A stretch of DNA of 64,000 nucleotides from Dyella_B sp035503745 (lineage in GTDB: Bacteria > Pseudomonadota > Gammaproteobacteria > Xanthomonadales > Rhodanobacteraceae), in NCBI RefSeq assembly GCF_035503745.1, contig NZ_DATJTC010000038.1, forward strand, positions 1-64,000. The letters run 5' to 3'. The notes beneath the pieces are model-generated. The model saw only the letters and a list, made by a program, of their open reading frames with translations. It was not told where the DNA came from and searched no databases. A program made the position numbers and the translations under genes. This document shows, one piece after another, positions 1-9,522 of this stretch. Position 1 is the first letter of the stretch; every line of letters begins with the position of its first letter.

Positions 1-82
1 GCAACAGGTGGTCCTGGGGAACCAGCATCTCGAGTGTCACCATCTCCAGATGCTGTTGGGCCGGCGTCGGTATCTTCAGCAT
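1..82 (-). mobile_element. IS1182-family transposase, N-terminal fragment (cut by window edge)
   Basis: The minus strand from 82 reads 27 codons, beginning MLKIPTPAQQHLEMVTLEML and ending VPQDHLL at the window edge. This opening (ML-K-P-P-Q, then LEMVTLE-LVP-DHLL) is the characteristic N-terminus of IS1182-type DDE transposases. Only the start of the gene is inside the window, so completeness and activity cannot be judged. A 13-bp palindrome and a terminator-like hairpin lie directly upstream. The family call rests on recognising a short peptide, so it is good but not certain. Confidence 0.72.
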
Positions 83-94
83 GGCCCATTAAAC

Positions 95-126
95 GACAAA
101 CCCCAACGCGATGGTTGGGGTTTGTC
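95..126. repeat. Perfect 13-bp inverted repeat upstream of the transposase start
   Basis: GACAAACCCCAAC (95-107) pairs perfectly with GTTGGGGTTTGTC (114-126) across the 6-nt loop GCGATG. It sits 13 bp upstream of the transposase start codon. Such a hairpin can shield a transposase from outside transcription or form part of the element end. Which of these applies is inference. Confidence 0.7.
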
Positions 127-136
127 AGCAGTCTGA

Positions 137-157
137 GCCGCCCTCGGGCGGCTTTTT
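137..157 (+). terminator. Rho-independent terminator
   Basis: GCCGCC (137-142) pairs with GGCGGC (147-152) across loop CTCG, followed by TTTTT (153-157) on the plus strand. It is a compact intrinsic terminator 67 bp before the GFA-family gene, and would stop plus-strand transcription coming from the insertion-element side. Confidence 0.75.
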
Positions 158-224
158 ATTGTGCGATTACGCCGCAGCGCGACAGGCTTACTATGGGCGG
201 TACCTCACCAGCCGGGAGCCGCTT

Positions 225-572
225 ATGCGCTACGAAGGCAGCTGTCATTGCGGACGCATCGCGTTCGAGGTCGAAGGGGAGCTGACGCAGGCGATGGAGT
301 GCAATTGCTCGCACTGCAGCCGCAAGGGCTTCCTGATGTGGTTCGTGCCGCGCGAGCAGGTGGTGTTGAAGACGCCCGAATCCAACATGGCCCAATACAC
401 CTTCAACAAGCACGCCATTCATCACCACTTTTGCCCGCAATGCGGATGCGCGCCGTTGAGCTTCGGTACCGGGCCCGGCGGCAAGGCCATGGCATCGATC
501 AACGTGCGCTGCCTGGAAGGCGTGGATGTCAGTGGACTTAAACGCGTGCAGATCGACGGGCGCAGCTTTTGA
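225..572 (+). CDS. GFA-fold (CENP-V/GFA domain) zinc-binding protein
   Basis: A 115-residue protein of the GFA family, named after glutathione-dependent formaldehyde-activating enzyme. The substrate is unknown for most members. Zinc ligands are visible in order: CHC near residues 7-9 (SCHCG), CNCSHC near 28-33, and CPQCGC near 67-72, the usual two-site cysteine arrangement. The length is typical of single-domain members. I chose the ATG at 225 because GGGAG lies about 8 bp upstream and because the CHCG motif then falls at the expected distance; the reading frame is open back to 111. It is a single gene, with the cytochrome gene convergent to it. Cytoplasmic location is inferred from the lack of a signal peptide. 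Confidence 0.85.
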   Translation: MRYEGSCHCGRIAFEVEGELTQAMECNCSHCSRKGFLMWFVPREQVVLKTPESNMAQYTFNKHAIHHHFCPQCGCAPLSFGTGPGGKAMASINVRCLEGVDVSGLKRVQIDGRSF

Positions 573-602
573 TCGCGCGCCGGTTGTTTCACGCCATGCC
601 GA

Positions 603-1067
603 TCACGGCTTGGGTGGCGACGGTTTGTCCTGCGGATGCATCGCGGTCACTTCATCGGCGGTGATGCTGTCGAGGTAGTGGTTGCCAAAATGTGTGCGGA
701 TGTAATGGATGACTTGCGCGATCTGCGCGTCGCTGAGTTCGGTGTTGCCGAAGAAACCATGGTGGGGTTCTGCCGAGGTCTTGAACGAAGGCATGTCGTG
801 CCGGCCGAACAGGATCGTCGCCGCCATGTACTGTGCCGAAGCCAGGTGCGGATTGCCGGTCAAGGGCGGATACCGGCCGGCGCCGACCGCGCCCTTCGCA
901 TCGGGCATGTGGCAACCCTGGCAGATGGCGTGGAAGATCGCCTCGCCGTTGGCGCTGTGCAACGTGTCGGGCGTATAGAGCGCGTTGTCGGATGTCTGTG
1001 CATGGATCGATGTCATGCAAGCCATGAGCGATGCCGCGCAGAGCAGGCCAAGCATGGCGCGCTTCAT
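603..1067 (-). CDS. Secreted c-type cytochrome (class I)
   Basis: A 154-residue periplasmic cytochrome c. An N-terminal signal peptide (MKRAMLGLLCAASLMAC..., cleavage probably after IHA-Q) leads to one haem site, CQGCH at residues 49-53. A plausible axial methionine is M92 in the stretch HDMPSF. Its start codon overlaps the stop of the upstream FAD oxidoreductase by 4 bp (ATGA at 1064-1067), so the two are almost certainly translated together. The natural reading is that this haem protein accepts electrons from the flavoenzyme or links it to the respiratory chain; this is inference. The frame runs upstream inside the flavoenzyme gene, so the start at 1067 is set by the signal peptide. Confidence 0.88.
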   Translation of the reverse strand: MKRAMLGLLCAASLMACMTSIHAQTSDNALYTPDTLHSANGEAIFHAICQGCHMPDAKGAVGAGRYPPLTGNPHLASAQYMAATILFGRHDMPSFKTSAEPHHGFFGNTELSDAQIAQVIHYIRTHFGNHYLDSITADEVTAMHPQDKPSPPKP

Positions 1068-2641
1068 GCCGCACCCCCGACCACGCGCTGGTGAATGCGG
1101 CCGATGACGTCCAGCGCGGACGTCACGGCGCCTTCCTGCCAGGCCGGCAAGTAGGAGGCATGCTCGCCCGCCAGCGCGATGCGGCCGTCGATCTGGCAAA
1201 GGTTTTCATAGTGCTTGTTGCGCGCCTCATCCGACCAGGCCGCAAAGCAGCCCAGCGTAAACGGCACGCGATGCCAGGCTACGGCCACGCCGTTTTCGAA
1301 TTCCGAGGCGTATTGCGGATGGATCTGGCTGCCGTATTGCACCGCCCTGCGCACGCGTTCGGCGGGCGTCATGGCCGTGAACTGGTAGGCGTTCAGTCCC
1401 CATAGGTAACCGCCCAGCAGCACGCCCTTGCCGCCGCTGTTGAAGTCGCTGCTGGGATAGCTGATGTTGTTGATCGGCAAATCCGTGGACGTGATGCCGC
1501 CATAGATGTCCTCGTCTTCCTCCCAGAAACGGCGCTTGAATTGCAGGCCGATCTTCACCGTCGCCGCATACGGAATCGCGCCGATCGCCTCGGTCATGGC
1601 GGCGCTGACGTTCATCGGGATCTGGCTGAGAATGGAAAGCGGAATCGTGCAGATGCACCAGTCGCCGTGCGCGGTGCGCGCACGGCCGGGATGGCGTGCG
1701 TCTTCATAGGTGGCCGTGACGCCGCGTTCGTCCTGATGGATGGCGGTGACCTTGGCGTTGTAGCGGATCAACCCATCCAGTGCGTGGCCGAAGGCTTCGC
1801 CGATGCGGCCCATGCCCCCGATGGGCTGGAACATCACGGGCTGGAATTCGAACATTTCGCTGTCGGTGAGGCCACGCCAAAGATGGGAATCGAGTACGTC
1901 GTGCAGTTGCAGCGGTTGCGAATCCACCGGCTTGGCGGACAGGCCGCCGCCGGGCGGTTTGTCGTAACCGCGGCGATTGCTGGCGGAAGGTCCACGGACG
2001 TAGGCGTAGTTCTTGTCCAGCGCACCCCACTGGCGCAGCGAATCGAGCAGTGTCGCCTGATCGTCCTTGCCGACCGGTGCATCGAGTTTGCCTTGCTGCG
2101 TGACTTTGGCGAGCAGTTCGGCGATGTGACCGCGGTAATCGGCGTTGATGCTGCGATAGCGTTGCGGCTTGCCGCCGAAGGCGTGGCTGTTGTGCAGGTA
2201 CGCGTTGTGATTGACCTGCACGAACGGTTCCAGCGGCACGCCCAGTTTTTTGCAGTAATCGAGCAGGCCGCGATGGTGATAGGGAATGCGCCAGGGACCG
2301 GGATTGATGTATTGCCCATGATCGAACCGGCAATGCTGGGTGTCGCCGCCCAGTTCGGTGTAGCGGTCGCCACCGCGGATCGTCCAGTTGCGGCCGCCCG
2401 GGCGCGCGTTGTATTCCAGCACCTGCACCGTATAGCCGGCCTGGCGCAATTCATACGCGGCGACCATGCCGGCAAGTCCCGCGCCCAGGATCAGCACCGA
2501 AGTGCCGCGCGGCGCGCCGTGCAGCAGGGGCGTGCCCCTATACGGCGATTCGGCGGCCAGGCCAAGGGTGCTCATCGCCTGATACATCGCCGCGGTGCCC
2601 GCGCTGACGCCGATCATGCGCAACAGATCGCGGCGCGTCAT
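1064..2641 (-). CDS. Tat-exported FAD-dependent amine oxidase/dehydrogenase
   Basis: A flavoprotein of the flavin monoamine oxidase family, about 525 residues. It begins MTRRDLLRMIG, a twin-arginine export signal, so the folded enzyme is probably periplasmic. The dinucleotide-binding motif GAGLAG sits near residues 53-58, followed about 25 residues later by E-x5-GGR (EYNARPGGR). The C-terminal FAD motif (LAGEHAS) and a final helix are intact. The frame stays open to 2701, and starts at 2668 or 2680 would lengthen the signal n-region; ribosome-site evidence is weak for all of them, so the exact start is uncertain. It overlaps the cytochrome c gene by 4 bp, which suggests a dehydrogenase passing electrons to haem rather than directly to oxygen. 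The substrate cannot be read from the sequence. Confidence 0.83.
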   Translation of the reverse strand: MTRRDLLRMIGVSAGTAAMYQAMSTLGLAAESPYRGTPLLHGAPRGTSVLILGAGLAGMVAAYELRQAGYTVQVLEYNARPGGRNWTIRGGDRYTELGGDTQHCRFDHGQYINPGPWRIPYHHRGLLDYCKKLGVPLEPFVQVNHNAYLHNSHAFGGKPQRYRSINADYRGHIAELLAKVTQQGKLDAPVGKDDQATLLDSLRQWGALDKNYAYVRGPSASNRRGYDKPPGGGLSAKPVDSQPLQLHDVLDSHLWRGLTDSEMFEFQPVMFQPIGGMGRIGEAFGHALDGLIRYNAKVTAIHQDERGVTATYEDARHPGRARTAHGDWCICTIPLSILSQIPMNVSAAMTEAIGAIPYAATVKIGLQFKRRFWEEDEDIYGGITSTDLPINNISYPSSDFNSGGKGVLLGGYLWGLNAYQFTAMTPAERVRRAVQYGSQIHPQYASEFENGVAVAWHRVPFTLGCFAAWSDEARNKHYENLCQIDGRIALAGEHASYLPAWQEGAVTSALDVIGRIHQRVVGGAA

Positions 2642-2768
2642 GGAAAACCCCGAACCTTCCCCTTGCATGGCCTGCCCCATCGATACCCGAGCCGCCAGCA
2701 CATCGCATCCGCGGCACCGGCAACAGTGACAGAAGGCATGTCCGACCGGCGCGCGGGCGCCAATGCCG

Positions 2769-3242
2769 TCAGTGAGTGGGTTTGGCCATGCGCACGAGGT
2801 CGATGTGGTAGCCGGCCGCTTCGTAGATCGCGCGGGCGCGTTCGTTGCCGGGAAACACCGCCAGCGTCACCAAGTGGCATTGGTGCTCGCGCGCCCAGTT
2901 TTCCGCGTGCTCGATCAATGCCTTGCCCACGCCCTGGTGCTCGTGGCGCGGCGCGACGGCCAGATCGGAAATGTGGCAGTTCGGTCGCCCGTTGAAGAAA
3001 TCCTGCGTTTTTTGCAGATGGATGAAGCCGACGCGTTCGCGGTCGCCATTTTCGGCCACGAACACGTAGCTGTTGATGGGCTGCTCATCGAGGTGGCGAC
3101 TGAGATCCTTGCGGATACCCTCGATGCATTCGTGCCGCTTGCGCCATGACGGCAGGGAAAAGTCCACGAAACGTGGGACCAGGCCGAGAATGAAATCATC
3201 GTCATCCTCGGCAAGGCGAATGAGAAAACGGTTCTCGCTCAT
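2769..3242 (-). CDS. GNAT-family N-acetyltransferase
   Basis: A 157-residue acetyl-CoA-dependent acetyltransferase. Motif A is clear: ISDLAVAPRHEHQGVGKALIE, with the Q-G-V-G-K pyrophosphate loop, followed by a motif-B segment NERARAIYEAAGY. The length is that of a single GNAT domain. The start at 3242 (MSENRFLIR) was preferred over the longer open frame reaching 3356, because the upstream 38 residues have no family character and a CGAGG-like site precedes 3242. It is separated by 130 bp from the upstream S15 hydrolase, and a stable hairpin lies in that gap, so it may be transcribed separately. The acceptor substrate is unknown. Confidence 0.85.
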   Translation of the reverse strand: MSENRFLIRLAEDDDDFILGLVPRFVDFSLPSWRKRHECIEGIRKDLSRHLDEQPINSYVFVAENGDRERVGFIHLQKTQDFFNGRPNCHISDLAVAPRHEHQGVGKALIEHAENWAREHQCHLVTLAVFPGNERARAIYEAAGYHIDLVRMAKPTH

Positions 3243-3330
3243 GCCTCGGCCGATCGATAGAGAACGGATGGCATCGGTTCTACACCCAAGCGGGGCGCGA
3301 GTGGAAGTCCCTCGGGATGCTCGCACGAGG

Positions 3331-3357
3331 TTTGCGCCCTCGCGAGGAGGGCGCAAA
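3331..3357. other. Stable hairpin between S15 hydrolase and GNAT genes
   Basis: TTTGCGCCCTC (3331-3341) pairs perfectly with GAGGGCGCAAA (3347-3357), an 11-bp stem. It lies just downstream of the minus-strand S15 gene. No T-tract follows on the minus strand, so it may be an mRNA 3'-end stabiliser or a weak terminator rather than a classical one. Confidence 0.45.
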
Positions 3358-3371
3358 GGAACGATGACGCG

Positions 3372-5345
3372 TCAGTTTTCGATCACCGGCAAGTCGATGT
3401 AGCTCGCCTGTCCCGGTGCGTGATAGATGCGCTGCGTCGCTTTCTGATAATCGCTGGCCTTGGCCCAGAAAATATTCGGTACGAAGGTCTGCGGATTGCG
3501 GTCGTATAGCGGGAACCAGCTCGATTGCACCTGCACCATCACGCGATGGCCGGGCAGGAACACATGGTTCGCCGCCGGCAGGTCGAAGCGATACGCGAGC
3601 GCCTTGTTGGCGGCCAGGGGCTTGGGATTGTCGAAGCCTTCGCGGTAGCGGCCGCGAAAAATATCCATCGACACCGCCAGTTGGTAGCCGCCCATTTCCG
3701 GCTGTTCGGCGACCTGGTCCGGATACACGTCGATCAGCTTCACCACCCAGTCGCTGTCGGTGCCGCTGGTGGACGCCACCAGATGCACGACGGGCGCGCC
3801 GGCGATGGTCAGCGGCTCGGTCAGCACGTCCGAGACGTAGGTGACCACGTCGGTGCGGCCCGACGCTTCGCGCTGGTCATCCACCAGCCACTGCGGCCAG
3901 GTCAGGCCGTTGTCGTAGCCGATCGGCTGGATCGGCCGTGCGCGGAAAGGTACAGGATGCGCCGGATCGGAGACATATTGATCATAAGGCGCACCGGAGG
4001 AGGGCGCGCTGAAGCTAAGCTTGTTGTCCGCTTGCAGGTACAGCGGCCGGCTTTTTGCCGGGCAGCCTTCTTCGCAGGCCAGCGGCCAACGCTGCAGGCG
4101 CTGCCACTGATTGGTGCCGGTCTGGAACGCGGTTACCGGCGCAATGTCGGCCTTGGGCGCACCGTCTTTCAGATACTGCGCCAGGTACGGCCGCAGGATG
4201 TGTTCGCGGAAGTACTTGGCGGTGTCGCTGCCGAAGCGGATCGCGCCGAGCGAACTGCCTTCCTCGATTTCCTGGCCGTGATGCCACGGGCCCATCACCA
4301 GCTTCACCATGTCGCCGTTCTTGTCTTTGGGCTTGATCGCGCGATAGACGGCCAGCGCGCCGTAGATGTCTTCCTGGTCCCACAGGCTGTGCACCAGCAT
4401 TACCGGCACTTTCAGCGGCTGCGCGGCGAGCACCTTGTCGACCGCCTGTTCGCTCCAGAATGCATCGTAGGCCGGATGCGCAGTGATCTTGTTCCAGAAA
4501 CCAAGCTGCTGCATGCCGTACTGGCGGCCCAGTTCGCCGGCCGAGCCGGCCTGCATGAACAGGTCGTATTCGTCGTGATAATTGGTCCACCACTTGTAGC
4601 TGTTGTCGCGGCTGGCGCTCTGTTCGTAGATGTAGGAGATGTTCTGCTGGCGAAATGCACCATGATGGAACCAGTCATCGCCCATCCAGCCGTCCACCAT
4701 CGGGTTCATCGGCACCGCGACTTTCAGCGCCGGATGCGGATTGATCAGCGACATCAGCGGTTCGAAGCCATCGTAGGAAATGCCGATGGTGCCGACCTTG
4801 CCGTTCGATTCGGGAACGTTCTTCACCAGCCAGTCGATGGTGTCGTAGGTATCGGTGGCGTCATCGACCGGGGTGGGATTGAGCGGGCCGTGCACCGGCC
4901 GGTTCATCACGTAGTCGCCTTCGGAGCCGTATTTGCCGCGGATATCCTGGATCACGCGGATATAGCCGTCCTCGACGATCACATCGGTGGCGTTGTCGTA
5001 GCCTTCCAGCATCGGGCCGAGGTGGCCGCTCATCACGTGATGAGTGAGTTCCTTGGCGCTGTAGGGCGTGCGCGTCATCACGATGCCCGCGTGGTGCGCG
5101 CCTTTGGGGATCAGGATCACCGTGTACAGCTTCACGCCGTCGCGCATCGGAATCATCACGTCGCGCTCGACGTAGTCGTAGCTGCTGGTGACCGGCGTGA
5201 AGGTGGCGGGTGTTTCGCTGGGATAATTGGGGTACTGCTGTGCGGGCGCATCCGTGGCCATGGCAACGCCGCTCAAGGTAAGCAGCAGACTCAGGAGCGC
5301 GGGCCTGGCCCCGCGCCACGCGATCGCGGCACGACTGAACTTCAT
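3372..5345 (-). CDS. Secreted CocE/NonD-type S15 acyl hydrolase (X-Pro peptidase / alpha-amino-acid ester hydrolase-like)
   Basis: A 657-residue alpha/beta hydrolase with a cleavable signal peptide (LLSLLLTLSGVAMA, residues about 18-31). The catalytic serine is S190 in GISYDG, matching the G-x-S-Y-x-G nucleophile elbow of the S15/CocE family. The C-terminal third has the jelly-roll style typical of the X-Pro dipeptidyl-peptidase C-terminal domain (phrases such as VVHLVASTSGTDSDWVVKL and GHRVMVQVQSSWFP). Family members hydrolyse peptides after proline, beta-lactam antibiotics or aryl esters; the sequence alone does not decide which. The start is supported by GGGGAG about 8 bp upstream. The enzyme is likely periplasmic or secreted. 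Confidence 0.87.
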   Translation of the reverse strand: MKFSRAAIAWRGARPALLSLLLTLSGVAMATDAPAQQYPNYPSETPATFTPVTSSYDYVERDVMIPMRDGVKLYTVILIPKGAHHAGIVMTRTPYSAKELTHHVMSGHLGPMLEGYDNATDVIVEDGYIRVIQDIRGKYGSEGDYVMNRPVHGPLNPTPVDDATDTYDTIDWLVKNVPESNGKVGTIGISYDGFEPLMSLINPHPALKVAVPMNPMVDGWMGDDWFHHGAFRQQNISYIYEQSASRDNSYKWWTNYHDEYDLFMQAGSAGELGRQYGMQQLGFWNKITAHPAYDAFWSEQAVDKVLAAQPLKVPVMLVHSLWDQEDIYGALAVYRAIKPKDKNGDMVKLVMGPWHHGQEIEEGSSLGAIRFGSDTAKYFREHILRPYLAQYLKDGAPKADIAPVTAFQTGTNQWQRLQRWPLACEEGCPAKSRPLYLQADNKLSFSAPSSGAPYDQYVSDPAHPVPFRARPIQPIGYDNGLTWPQWLVDDQREASGRTDVVTYVSDVLTEPLTIAGAPVVHLVASTSGTDSDWVVKLIDVYPDQVAEQPEMGGYQLAVSMDIFRGRYREGFDNPKPLAANKALAYRFDLPAANHVFLPGHRVMVQVQSSWFPLYDRNPQTFVPNIFWAKASDYQKATQRIYHAPGQASYIDLPVIEN

Positions 5346-5539
5346 GGTAACTCCCCGTTGGATAAGCCGGTCTAGGGCCTGTTTACACGATTGGCCCTAG
5401 GGTAGCGGCATTGGGCGGCCAGGGCACGCCGTGATGCCGAAAGGTCACAAGGCAGTTCGTCGGGCCTGCACAGAGGCGTGGAGAGCTTCCGCCAAGACGT
5501 CGCGCATCAGCTGGGAGCGATGGTGCGGTGCGCTAAAGA

Positions 5540-5570
5540 ACAAAACGCCCGGATCGACCGGGCGTTTTGT
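5540..5570 (-). terminator. Intrinsic terminator after the acyl-CoA dehydrogenase gene
   Basis: ACAAAACGCCCGG (5540-5552) pairs perfectly with CCGGGCGTTTTGT (5558-5570), loop ATCGA. On the minus strand the stem ends in CGTTTTGTTC, 24 bp past the dehydrogenase stop. T-rich sequence also follows on the plus strand, so it may work in both directions. Confidence 0.8.
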
Positions 5571-5594
5571 TTCGCATGCTGCAAGTACGCCGCG

Positions 5595-7370
<1,776 letters not shown>

Positions 7371-7407
7371 GGCGTGGATCCTTCGTGGGACGTGTGCGGT
7401 GGAGCGG

Positions 7408-7905
7408 TCAGCGGTAGGTGTTGGCGATACCGGGGACCGGCGAGAGGAAATCGTTGCTGCGGAACGGGAAGTCACGCGGATTCTTGTTGTCCGGGTGGTC
7501 TTCGAGATTGGGCGTGCCGTGCACGGTGCCGTTGACCGCGTAAGCCAGGGAGCCGGCGCTGCCCTTGCCGGCGATCGCCTGCAGGGCCTGGCTCATGGCG
7601 GTGGTGGGCAAGATGTCGATCTGCAGCACGTCGCCGGCAAAGGAGGGGATGTCCAGGTCGAACTTGGCGTGCACGCGCACGGGAATGCCCTGCGCGACCT
7701 GCAACTGGCCTTCGATCGTCTGGAAGTCCATGCCGGTGTAGCTGTTGTTCTGGATACGCAAGGTGAGCCGCCAGGTGCCGTCTTGCATCACTTTCATCTG
7801 CTGGATGGAGATGGTGGGCGGAAACACGCTCTGGCGCTGCGGTCCGCAGGCAGCCAGAACGCCAGCCAGTACGACGAGGGCCAGTCCGTGGAGTAGTCGT
7901 TTCAT
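7408..7905 (-). CDS. Lipoprotein of unknown function
   Basis: A 165-residue protein with a lipoprotein signal (MKRLLHGLALVVLAGVLAAC; lipobox LAAC, lipidated cysteine at residue 20). The mature part looks like a small all-beta domain, alternating segments such as WRLTLRIQNNSYTGMDFQTIEG and VRVHAKFDLDIP, reminiscent of LEA-type-2 domains; this similarity is an impression, not established. GAGGTGA precedes the start. It is encoded immediately upstream of the acyl-CoA dehydrogenase, with 37 bp between them. Residue after the lipid cysteine is Gly, so transport to the outer membrane is expected rather than retention (which usually needs Asp). Confidence 0.75.
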   Translation of the reverse strand: MKRLLHGLALVVLAGVLAACGPQRQSVFPPTISIQQMKVMQDGTWRLTLRIQNNSYTGMDFQTIEGQLQVAQGIPVRVHAKFDLDIPSFAGDVLQIDILPTTAMSQALQAIAGKGSAGSLAYAVNGTVHGTPNLEDHPDNKNPRDFPFRSNDFLSPVPGIANTYR

Positions 7906-8054
7906 GGAGTCACCTCAAACGATTGTTTGAATATATCAGGGAATGATGTCAGTGGAACGCGGCCGCGCAGCACGCGAAACGTTTGAAACAGAAAGAGTTA
8001 TACCAGTGCGGGCGCAAATCAAAGGCGCAGCGTTTCATCTCGCCGCAACCTGCC

Positions 8055-8159
8055 CCCTCCCCTGCGTGCAGCAGGGGAGGGTTGGGGTGGGGTGAAGCCC
8101 GTCATGTGAAGCAAGAGCGCCACCCTCTCCCAGCCTCCCCCTGCAAACAGAAGGAGGGG
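8055..8159. repeat. Composite palindromic (REP-like) element
   Basis: CCCTCCCCTGC (8055-8065) pairs perfectly with GCAGGGGAGGG (8071-8081), followed by a G-rich tail TTGGGGTGGGG. A second half in inverted orientation follows (CCACCCTCTCCCAGCCTCC, then GGAGG at about 8153-8157). The same two-part plan recurs at 25253-25359. It lies in the 357-bp gap between the divergent lipoprotein and SET-domain genes; no gene was found in the rest of that gap. Confidence 0.75.
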
Positions 8160-8262
8160 CCAAGAGCAAAATAGCGTGCGCGCACGAAACGCTTTGCGCC
8201 TTCGATGCCATCGCGGTTCCCATCGTCATGCGGAACGGGCATCATTAGCGGTTACGTCACTC

Positions 8263-8745
8263 ATGTCGCAAACATCCATGACCCGTCGCATCGTTGCTCG
8301 CCGCTCTCCCATCCATGGCAATGGCGTATTCGCTGTCGCTCCCATCAAGAAGGGTGAGGAAATCATCGAATACAAGGGTACTTTGATGACCCACGACGAA
8401 GCCGACGACATGTATGGCGACGGCGGCGAAACCGGGCACACGTTCCTGTTCACCTTGAACGATGACTACATCATCGACGCCAACCGCAAGGGCAACATCG
8501 CACGCTGGATCAATCACAGCTGCAACCCCAACTGCGAGGCGCTGGTGGAGGAAAACGAAGCGGGCGACCCGCGCAAGGACCGGGTGCTGATCCAAGCCAG
8601 GCGCAACATCAAGCCGGGCGAGGAGCTTACCTACGACTATGGCATCGTGCTGGAAGTGCCGCACACCGCCCGTCTTAAGAAGCTGTGGGTTTGCCTGTGC
8701 GGCTCGCCCAAATGCACAGGCACGTTGCTCAAGCCCAAGCGCTGA
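8263..8745 (+). CDS. SET-domain protein (putative lysine methyltransferase)
   Basis: A 160-residue protein made almost entirely of a SET domain, which uses S-adenosylmethionine to methylate lysines. Motifs in order: HGNGVFAVAPIKKGE (SET-I region), RWINHSCNPNC (the N-H-S-C cofactor motif), ELTYDYG (catalytic Tyr), and a post-SET-like C-x-C-x4-C (CLCGSPKC) that with NHSC/NPNC cysteines could bind zinc. The domain is complete and eukaryote-like. The start at 8263 (MSQTSMTRR) is preferred, with 8278 as alternative; the frame is open back to 8176. Bacterial SET proteins are known, but the natural substrate here is unknown. No neighbour hints at a target. Confidence 0.87.
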   Translation: MSQTSMTRRIVARRSPIHGNGVFAVAPIKKGEEIIEYKGTLMTHDEADDMYGDGGETGHTFLFTLNDDYIIDANRKGNIARWINHSCNPNCEALVEENEAGDPRKDRVLIQARRNIKPGEELTYDYGIVLEVPHTARLKKLWVCLCGSPKCTGTLLKPKR

Positions 8746-8882
8746 TCACGTTCCATCGGCACGGCGTTCATCCGGGCGCTGGCGGCTTGAGTGCCGCTTT
8801 GGTTTGACCGCTTTGGTTCGATCGTGCGGAGCGTGACGCCAGCGTCGCTTCGCAGCGCGCCTACGCGAGCGACGAAAGCGCG

Positions 8883-9377
8883 TCACGCGTAATCGATGCG
8901 CAGCACCTCGATAGTCATGTCGCCGGCCGGGCGCGCCCAGCGCACCTCATCGCCTACGCGCGCGCCGAGCAGCGCCTGCGCCAGCGGCGACACATAACTG
9001 ACCAGGCCGTGCTCGGCATCGGCTTCGTCTTCGCCCACGATCTGCCAGCGCCGTTCGCCCTCGGGACTGTCCACGGTGACAATGGCGCCAAAAGCCACGC
9101 GATCGTGCGGCTGTTTGCTCGGATCCATCTCGATCACGCTGGCCGCGCGCGCGGTCAACCAGCGCAGTTGCCGTTCCAGCGCGGCCAGTTCCCGTTGCTG
9201 GTCAAGCGTGGTTTCGTCCTTGAGCGCATCGCGGCGCGCCAGCGCCGTGGCCAGGCGCTGGCGCAGCATGGCCGCGCCATGCGGCGTGGCGTAGTTGGGA
9301 TGATCGCTCAGCGGTAGTTCGGGCAAGGCTTCGGTGGCATCGCCATCATGGTCGTCTTTGACGAAGGCGCGACTCAT
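8883..9377 (-). CDS. GreA/GreB-family transcription elongation factor (MSRAFVK subtype)
   Basis: A 164-residue protein that should bind the RNA polymerase secondary channel. The C-terminal FKBP-like Gre domain is clear (RWQIVGEDEADAEHGLVSYV, then SPLAQALLGARVGDEVRW). The preceding helical hairpin (residues about 45-90) replaces the coiled coil of Gre factors, but the tip motif GD-x2-ENA-x-Y that supports transcript cleavage in GreA/GreB is absent; the region reads RRDALKDETTLDQQREL. So it may modulate polymerase without stimulating cleavage. GGAGG precedes the ATG at 9377, and the longer frame to 9434 was rejected for that reason. It is a single gene. Confidence 0.85.
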   Translation of the reverse strand: MSRAFVKDDHDGDATEALPELPLSDHPNYATPHGAAMLRQRLATALARRDALKDETTLDQQRELAALERQLRWLTARAASVIEMDPSKQPHDRVAFGAIVTVDSPEGERRWQIVGEDEADAEHGLVSYVSPLAQALLGARVGDEVRWARPAGDMTIEVLRIDYA

Positions 9378-9522
9378 GCGGCCCTCCGTATGTGTGTGGT
9401 TGATGATGAGTAAAGCGTCGCGTGGCGATGGCATCGCCGGTTACGCGGGCGTCGATCGGCACAAGAAGTTGCGGCCAGGCGGTTGCGTTGCCACCCGACC
9501 GTCAGGCAGGGCGGGCGGCATG

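Noticed and set aside
3331..3357. Classical terminator of the S15 hydrolase gene
   Set aside because: Strong stem but no T-tract on the minus strand, so it is listed only as a hairpin.
8049..8161. CRISPR-like array
   Set aside because: The repeated units are inverted halves of one palindrome, not regularly spaced direct repeats with unique spacers, and no cas genes are present.
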